Below are positions 59,141 through 64,000 of a DNA stretch of 64,000 nucleotides, in pieces. The stretch comes from Nitrosovibrio sp. Nv4 (GTDB taxonomy: Bacteria; Pseudomonadota; Alphaproteobacteria; Acetobacterales; Acetobacteraceae). Where the stretch lies: positions 1-64,000 of the forward strand of contig CALQHT020000004.1 in NCBI GenBank assembly GCA_943330455.2, in the 5' to 3' direction. The translations under genes and the position numbers were made by a program. The notes below the pieces were generated by a model. The model ran no database searches and had not been told where the DNA came from. It worked only from the letters and a program-made list of their open reading frames with translations. Numbering within the stretch: position 1 is the stretch's first letter; each line of letters opens with the position of its first letter.

Positions 59141-59189
59141 GAGAAAAATTCCTCCCCCTCCCCTTGAGGGAGGGGGAGAGTTTTCTCCA
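59141..59189. terminator. Bidirectional terminator-like inverted repeat
   Basis: gagaaaaattcctccccctccccttgagggagggggagagttttctc between convergent genes: GC-rich stem with A/T tracts on both sides. Confidence 0.8.
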
Positions 59190-59198
59190 GCACCCCCC

Positions 59199-60773
59199 CT
59201 ACGACCGCACCAAACCCCGCAACGCCGTCTCCACCCGCGCTAGCACCGGATCCCAGCCGTCCAGCCCGCAACGGAACAGCCGAGCGGTGGGATACCAGGG
59301 ACTGTCCGCTCGGTCGGTCAGCCAGCGCCAGTCGGGCGCCAGAGGCAGCAGAATCCACACAGGCTTGCCCAGCGCTCCGGCCAGATGCGCGACCGACGTG
59401 TCGACCGTGATGACCAGATCCAACTGAGACACCACCGACGCGGTATCCCCGAAATCGGCGAACCGCTCCCCGATCCGATCCACCGCCGGGCAAGCCTCCA
59501 AGGTGGGGATATCGCTCGCCCGGATCAGGTTCTGCAGGCAATAGAACCGCACCCCCGGCACCCTCGTGATGCGCAGAAACCGGCTGGCTTGGATCGAGCG
59601 CAGGTGGTCGGTCAGATGCCTTGGGTCACCCGACCACACCAGGCCCACATTCAGCCCTTCCCCGCGTGGCAGGCGCAGGCCATCCCTCGGTTCTCGGTTC
59701 GGCGGGCGCACATAGGGGACGGAAACCGGGATCGTCCCCTCCCTCGACGAAAACAGGCCCGGCAGGCTTGCGGTCAGGCAATGCAGGTCCGGTCGCAGAT
59801 CGGGCGGTGCTTCGGTCATCACCTCCGCCACCTGGGTGGACGCGGCCAGCAGGTCCCGCAGCAACGTGAAGGTCAGCAACACGATCCGAGCCGGTCCCAG
59901 CCGCCACACCAGCGGCAGGTAGCGAAAGAACTGGATCGCATCGCCATAGCCCTGGTCGTCCCGCAACAGGATGGTCTTGCCGCGCGGATCCTGCCCAATC
60001 CATTTCTCGCCGGGTGGGGACGGGGTGCCCGGCGGGTAGAAGAACGAGATCTGCTCCCGGATGGCATAGGACCGCCAGCCTTCCTCGAACTGCCCCAACC
60101 GCAGCAGATTCGTGCCGTGGATCATATGCGTGGTGGGGTTGTCAGGCTGCAGCGCCAGGGACGCGCGGGTCCAGGCGACCGCGTCATCGAACCGCCCCCG
60201 CGCGGTCTCCAGTTCCGCCCGTCGGTGCAGCGTCCGCGCGCGGGTTGGCCGGTCCAGCCAGTCCGCCGCCAGCAGCGCATCCAGCAGAGCCTCGGCCTCC
60301 TCGTAATATCCGAGCCACAGGCACAGATGCGCGCAATTCAGCTGATATTCCGCGTGTCTCGGCTGGATCTCCATCGCGCGTCTGGCCAGCGGCAGCCCCT
60401 CCGCCGGCTTGCCGGCAAGCCAATAGGCCAGACCCAGGGCCGACAATGCCGGTGCGCAGTTGGGTTCGTCCGCCAATGCACGTTTGGCGTAGGTGATCGC
60501 GCTTACGTGGTCCCGACGCTCCACCGCGAGGGTCGCAAGCTGGGTCAGCGCCATCTGGTGCCGCGGGTCGAGCTGCAACACCTGCTCCAACAGCCTGATC
60601 GCGCTTTCTGGCCCCCCGTGGGTGTCCCCGGCGCGTTGCCGCCCCAGCGCCGCCTGAATCAGCCGCTCGGCTTGCTCCCGGTCCGCCGCGGCGGGGGGCC
60701 GTGTGGTGCGTGCCCTATCTGGGTGTCGTTGGCGTTGGCGGTCCGTCGGGCCGGTCCCGGAGGAGGCTGCCAT
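59199..60773 (-). CDS. TPR-repeat protein with GT9/heptosyltransferase-like C-terminal domain (paralogue of 13591-15114)
   Basis: TPR N-terminus; GKTILLRDDQGYGDAIQFFRYLPLVWRLG...DLVITVDTSVAHLAGALGKPVWILLPLAPDWRWLTDRADSPWYPTARLFR. Confidence 0.85.
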   Translation of the reverse strand: MAASSGTGPTDRQRQRHPDRARTTRPPAAADREQAERLIQAALGRQRAGDTHGGPESAIRLLEQVLQLDPRHQMALTQLATLAVERRDHVSAITYAKRALADEPNCAPALSALGLAYWLAGKPAEGLPLARRAMEIQPRHAEYQLNCAHLCLWLGYYEEAEALLDALLAADWLDRPTRARTLHRRAELETARGRFDDAVAWTRASLALQPDNPTTHMIHGTNLLRLGQFEEGWRSYAIREQISFFYPPGTPSPPGEKWIGQDPRGKTILLRDDQGYGDAIQFFRYLPLVWRLGPARIVLLTFTLLRDLLAASTQVAEVMTEAPPDLRPDLHCLTASLPGLFSSREGTIPVSVPYVRPPNREPRDGLRLPRGEGLNVGLVWSGDPRHLTDHLRSIQASRFLRITRVPGVRFYCLQNLIRASDIPTLEACPAVDRIGERFADFGDTASVVSQLDLVITVDTSVAHLAGALGKPVWILLPLAPDWRWLTDRADSPWYPTARLFRCGLDGWDPVLARVETALRGLVRS

Positions 60774-60831
60774 CCGGGTTCAGGGCCCTATATCCACCGG
60801 CCGAAACGATGACCCACGGGCGTCCCCTTAC

Positions 60832-60909
60832 CGTCATTGCCGGGCTTGACCCGGCAACCCGCCCCTTGCCGTCGCAGCGCGGGTTGCCGGGTCAAGCCCA
60901 GCAATGACG
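60832..60909. repeat. Palindromic repeat (family A)
   Basis: cgtcattgccgggcttgacccggcaacccgc...gcgggttgccgggtcaagcccagcaatgacg; outer arms (ccaccggccgaaacgatgacc / ggtcatcgttccagccggttgg) extend it to about 60795-60947. Confidence 0.9.
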
Positions 60910-60956
60910 AGAGAGGCGGTGCATCGGTCATCGTTCCAGCCGGTTGGTATGACCGG

Positions 60957-61493
60957 TCAGCTCGGCGCTTGTGCCTGCTCGCGCAACCGCCGAGCGCGGT
61001 CCAGCACCTTGTTCTCAATTTCGCTGACCGTGATGTCGCTGACCGGGGCATCCACCCACTGGTTATGCTGCAACACCTGGCGGAAAATCGTCACCTTCAC
61101 CCCGTCGCTGCGCAGATCGCGCGACAGGATATAGGCCGTGGCCTTGAAACGCTCCTGCGTCGAGACCTGAGGCGTGTACCAGTCGGTGATGATCACGCCG
61201 CCAAACGGATCCGCGGATGACAGGGGCATGAAGCCCAGCGTGTCCAGCGCCCCGCGCCACAGATAGGCGTTCACGCCGATCCCGCTGCCCGGTCCGCCGC
61301 CACTGCCCTGTTTGCTCTTGCTCGTGCCGAGCGTGAAGCCCAGCCCCTCATCGCCGACGATGCTCCCCGGGACCGGCCCAGGTTCGAACATCTGGTTGGG
61401 CGCGATCGTGCTGGGTGTGCTGCGGCCACACGCCCCGAGACTGGCAACAGCCAGCAGTCCCAATGCGTATCCGGCGAGTCGAAGGCGGGTCAT
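60957..61493 (-). CDS. DUF3576-type lipoprotein
   Basis: MTRLRLAGYALGLLAVASLGACGRS lipobox; GIGVNAYLWRGALDTLGFMPLSSADPFGGVIITDWYTPQVSTQERFKATAYILSRDLRSDGVKVTIFRQ. Confidence 0.85.
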   Translation of the reverse strand: MTRLRLAGYALGLLAVASLGACGRSTPSTIAPNQMFEPGPVPGSIVGDEGLGFTLGTSKSKQGSGGGPGSGIGVNAYLWRGALDTLGFMPLSSADPFGGVIITDWYTPQVSTQERFKATAYILSRDLRSDGVKVTIFRQVLQHNQWVDAPVSDITVSEIENKVLDRARRLREQAQAPS

Positions 61494-61626
61494 GGCACAT
61501 CCATCGTTGGAGCGGTTGGTTCCTTAGTCCCTCTACCCCTCACCGCCAAGTGCCACGAAGCGGAAACATGACGGTGTCTGGATTGAGGCGGCCTTGGTCG
61601 CGGGTCTGCGGCCGATCCGCGGTCAA

Positions 61627-61657
61627 AGAAAAGGCGGCGAGGTTTCCCTCGCCGCCT
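61627..61657 (-). terminator. Rho-independent terminator for the porin gene
   Basis: Minus strand aggcggcgaggg aaa cctcgccgccttttcttt immediately 3' of the porin stop. Confidence 0.88.
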
Positions 61658-61683
61658 GTCCGTAGCCAATCGTGCGTAGCGGG

Positions 61684-63204
61684 TTACCAGGAAACCTGGG
61701 TGCCGAACACGAAGCCCTGGCCCTGCACCTGGTTGTTCGCCGCGCCAGCAGCGCCGGTGCCGAAGTTCCAGCCGCTTTGCTTGCGGTTCTGGTAGATGTA
61801 GTCCGCGAACAGCACCAGACCCGGAGCCAGCGCGTAGCTGCCGCCGATATCGAGCGCGTATTCCTTGCGCTGGGTCAGGCCGGACATCGCCACCGCACCC
61901 TGCGAGTCGATGTATTCATACGCTACGCCGACCGTCAGCGGGCCCGTCGCATACTGGATACCAGTGACGAAAGCGTTCGCATTCGCGCCGCCGCTCGGCT
62001 TTGCCGCGCCACGGCCGTTGATCGCCCCGGTGATGAAGTTGCCGCCAACCGTTACGCCGGCATAGGTCATGGCAACGCCCATCGAGCCGTAGTTCAGGTT
62101 GTCGAACTGGCCGCTCCAGGTGCTGCCAGCCGGAGCGCCAACCGCCGCGCGAGCGCCGAGCGCGGTGCCGCTGTAGTTCACGTGACCAGCGTAGGTGTAG
62201 ACGCCATAGGCCAACAGGTTGACCGGGCCGACGTCACCGGAGTAGCGCGCACCAGCGGCGATCATGTTGTTGTAGCGTGTTCCGTCAAGCGCGGTGCCGG
62301 AGGTCTGCAGGTTCGCGCAGGTCGAAGCCGGCAGGGTGCAACCGTTCAGGCTTTGGAACGCGGACGGGGAGTATTGCAGACCGAAGTCGAAGCCCGAGAA
62401 GTTCGGCGACAGATAGACGAACTTCTGGGTGTCGTATTCGTCGCCCGACCCGGACATGAAAATCCACGGCGCGGCGCTGTTGCCACCGATCGCGACACTA
62501 AGATCGGACCCGTTGAAGGTCGATGTCGGCGAGAACGTCTGCATCGTCGTGCGGCCCTGGTCGAACAGGGTGATCAGGCCGTCGCCGAGGCCGGCGCGGA
62601 TGATGCCGAGTTCATTGGTGCCGAGGTAGACGAACGAACGGCGGTTATACAGGGTCTGCAACGTGGAAGCGCCGCCGCCACCGCTGTTCGGGTTGGCGCC
62701 GCCGGCGTTTGCCGCGGGCGACACGTTCTGCCGGATTTCCATTGCGGCACCGTAGCGGAGGCCGTTGGCCGCCATGCCGTCCACGCCCGGATACAGGCGC
62801 AGCCAGGAGCTCATGGAGCCCGACTGGGTGCTGAAGCCCGGTGCGGAATTCATCAGGGAATTCCAGGCTTGGTTGTACTGCACGATCACGCGGCCATTTA
62901 GATGGATAACCATCGTGCCGGGGGTCGGGTTGCCAGACGGGCCGGATTTGGCCGTGCCGAAGGCGTTGTTGTTGTTGTTGGCACCGACATAAGCGCCGGG
63001 CTTCGCAATCAACTGGCCGGTCGACGGGTTCCAGGGTGCAATTTCGATCGGCGCCGGCGCGATGTTGGTTCCGACATAACCACCGACCGCGCCCGATACT
63101 GGGGCGGGGGCGGCAGCAGGGCGTGTTTGCGCGATAGCCGTTCCGACTGTCCCGACGGCGCCCAGAGCGAATACGCTCGCGAGCAACATGTTCCGCATGA
63201 TCAT
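61684..63204 (-). CDS. Gram-negative porin
   Basis: MIMRNMLLASVFALGAVGTVGTAIAQ signal peptide; VIVQYNQAWNSLMNS...RRSFVYLGTNELGIIRAGLGDGLITLFDQG...; alternating beta-strand pattern, ends VFGTQVSW (terminal aromatic). Confidence 0.88.
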   Translation of the reverse strand: MIMRNMLLASVFALGAVGTVGTAIAQTRPAAAPAPVSGAVGGYVGTNIAPAPIEIAPWNPSTGQLIAKPGAYVGANNNNNAFGTAKSGPSGNPTPGTMVIHLNGRVIVQYNQAWNSLMNSAPGFSTQSGSMSSWLRLYPGVDGMAANGLRYGAAMEIRQNVSPAANAGGANPNSGGGGASTLQTLYNRRSFVYLGTNELGIIRAGLGDGLITLFDQGRTTMQTFSPTSTFNGSDLSVAIGGNSAAPWIFMSGSGDEYDTQKFVYLSPNFSGFDFGLQYSPSAFQSLNGCTLPASTCANLQTSGTALDGTRYNNMIAAGARYSGDVGPVNLLAYGVYTYAGHVNYSGTALGARAAVGAPAGSTWSGQFDNLNYGSMGVAMTYAGVTVGGNFITGAINGRGAAKPSGGANANAFVTGIQYATGPLTVGVAYEYIDSQGAVAMSGLTQRKEYALDIGGSYALAPGLVLFADYIYQNRKQSGWNFGTGAAGAANNQVQGQGFVFGTQVSW

Positions 63205-63401
63205 CCTCCGTTGTGCGCCGAGCGAACCGGCGTAACCTTCTAAAGCCTCGCCCCAACAGAGAGATCGGCGTGGGGGCAGCCAGACCTGACGAGAGTATTG
63301 AACTGGTTTCGGTCAACCCGCAACCGCGTGTCTGCGCCCCGCATGGCATTTCCGAAACACTGTGGCTCTGGCGTCACACCGCGTTGACGGCAGTGTTGCA
63401 G

Positions 63402-64000
63402 TCAGGACAGCGCGCCGATGGCGCCAACCGCGCGGCACCATCCTAACCGTTTGATATTGTGCCCGTCTATGCCACCCAAGGCGCCGATCGGCAAGGATGC
63501 GACCATGGATGCAGCCAAGGACGCAGACCGTGCGAGCCGGGTCCAGCGGGCGGCGCCGAGCGTTGGCTCGCCTGGGTGACTGGCGGTTGGAAAGACGGGG
63601 GAGAGGAAGGCCAGATTGGCGCCGTTGCGGCGCGCCCGGATCAGATCGGCTGGGTGATGGGCGGAACTGGTGACAAAGCCCGCGAGTCGGATCGACCCTG
63701 GCCAGCGTCCGCCCCGTATATGGACGCCGGCACGAAGCTCGGCCGCCAGGCGGACGTCGCCGGAGACGACCAGCGTGATCCGACGGGCGCGGCAGATCCG
63801 GGCAAGGGTCCGACCGATGGCGGCGCGGTCCGGATGGTCGTCGTGGCGGAAGACGATGCCGGCGATGCGTTTGGGTAGCAGCCTGGCCGCGGGGATTGGG
63901 TCCGGCAGTCGGCGCGTGTCGGTGAACAGCCACAGGCTTGGCAGTCCGGGGCGCCGAACCGATGCGGCCCGACCCCAGGCAATCAGGGCGTGATCCGTCA
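63402..64000 (-). CDS. Thiamine-phosphate synthase/TenI-family protein (5' end cut by window edge)
   Basis: Reverse-strand frame open to the edge, not in the ORF track: LWLFTDTRRLPDP...IAGIVFRHDDHP...LVVSGDVRLAAELRAGVHIRGG...GFVTSSAHHPADLIRARRNGANLAFLSPVFPTASHPGEPTLG...IGALGGIDGHNIKRL. Confidence 0.8.
   Translation of the reverse strand, partial: TDHALIAWGRAASVRRPGLPSLWLFTDTRRLPDPIPAARLLPKRIAGIVFRHDDHPDRAAIGRTLARICRARRITLVVSGDVRLAAELRAGVHIRGGRWPGSIRLAGFVTSSAHHPADLIRARRNGANLAFLSPVFPTASHPGEPTLGAARWTRLARSASLAASMVASLPIGALGGIDGHNIKRLGWCRAVGAIGALS

Noticed and set aside
57988-59541. 517-aa minus-strand ORF
   Set aside because: Antisense shadow of the quinone oxidoreductase gene.
63313-63933. Arg-rich minus-strand ORF
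   Set aside because: Alternative frame of the ThiE/TenI-like gene, whose true frame runs off the window edge without a start codon.
1-64000. CRISPR arrays, rRNA operons, prophage structural genes
   Set aside because: No regularly spaced direct repeats, rRNA-like sequence or phage-type genes were seen when reading the window.

Overview
GC-rich 64 kb chromosomal window, consistent with an alphaproteobacterium (probably Rhodospirillales/Acetobacteraceae; inference from protein style only). Content is mostly core metabolism: leuC-leuD-leuB with tRNA-Arg(ACG), argG, argD-argF, rnd, recX, amtB, a UbiH-type hydroxylase, a phosphonate-type ABC transporter (phnC separated from phnD-phnE-phnE), a porin, and assorted oxidoreductases and transferases. 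The left end (1-2.6 kb) holds remnants of at least three IS families (ISAs1, IS3, IS5), and an IS1634-like scrap lies at 13.3-13.6 kb. The most notable locus is a tight six-gene minus-strand operon at 34.3-41.4 kb (hyfB-hyfC-hyfE-hyfF-hyfG-hyfI-like) with a small HTH gene immediately upstream. Its 'hydrogenase large subunit' has lost three of the four Ni-ligating cysteines (RxCGxC -> GRISGDS; DPCxxC -> FNCSYS), so it resembles an energy-converting-hydrogenase-related (Ehr) complex of unknown substrate rather than a hydrogenase. Other points of interest are a 2-hydroxyacyl-CoA-lyase-like ThDP enzyme, an HdrB-like CCG iron-sulfur protein inserted in the phn locus, and a dispersed palindromic repeat family, mostly at convergent gene ends. 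No CRISPR, rRNA or prophage was seen. All calls come from reading the translations; no searches were run.
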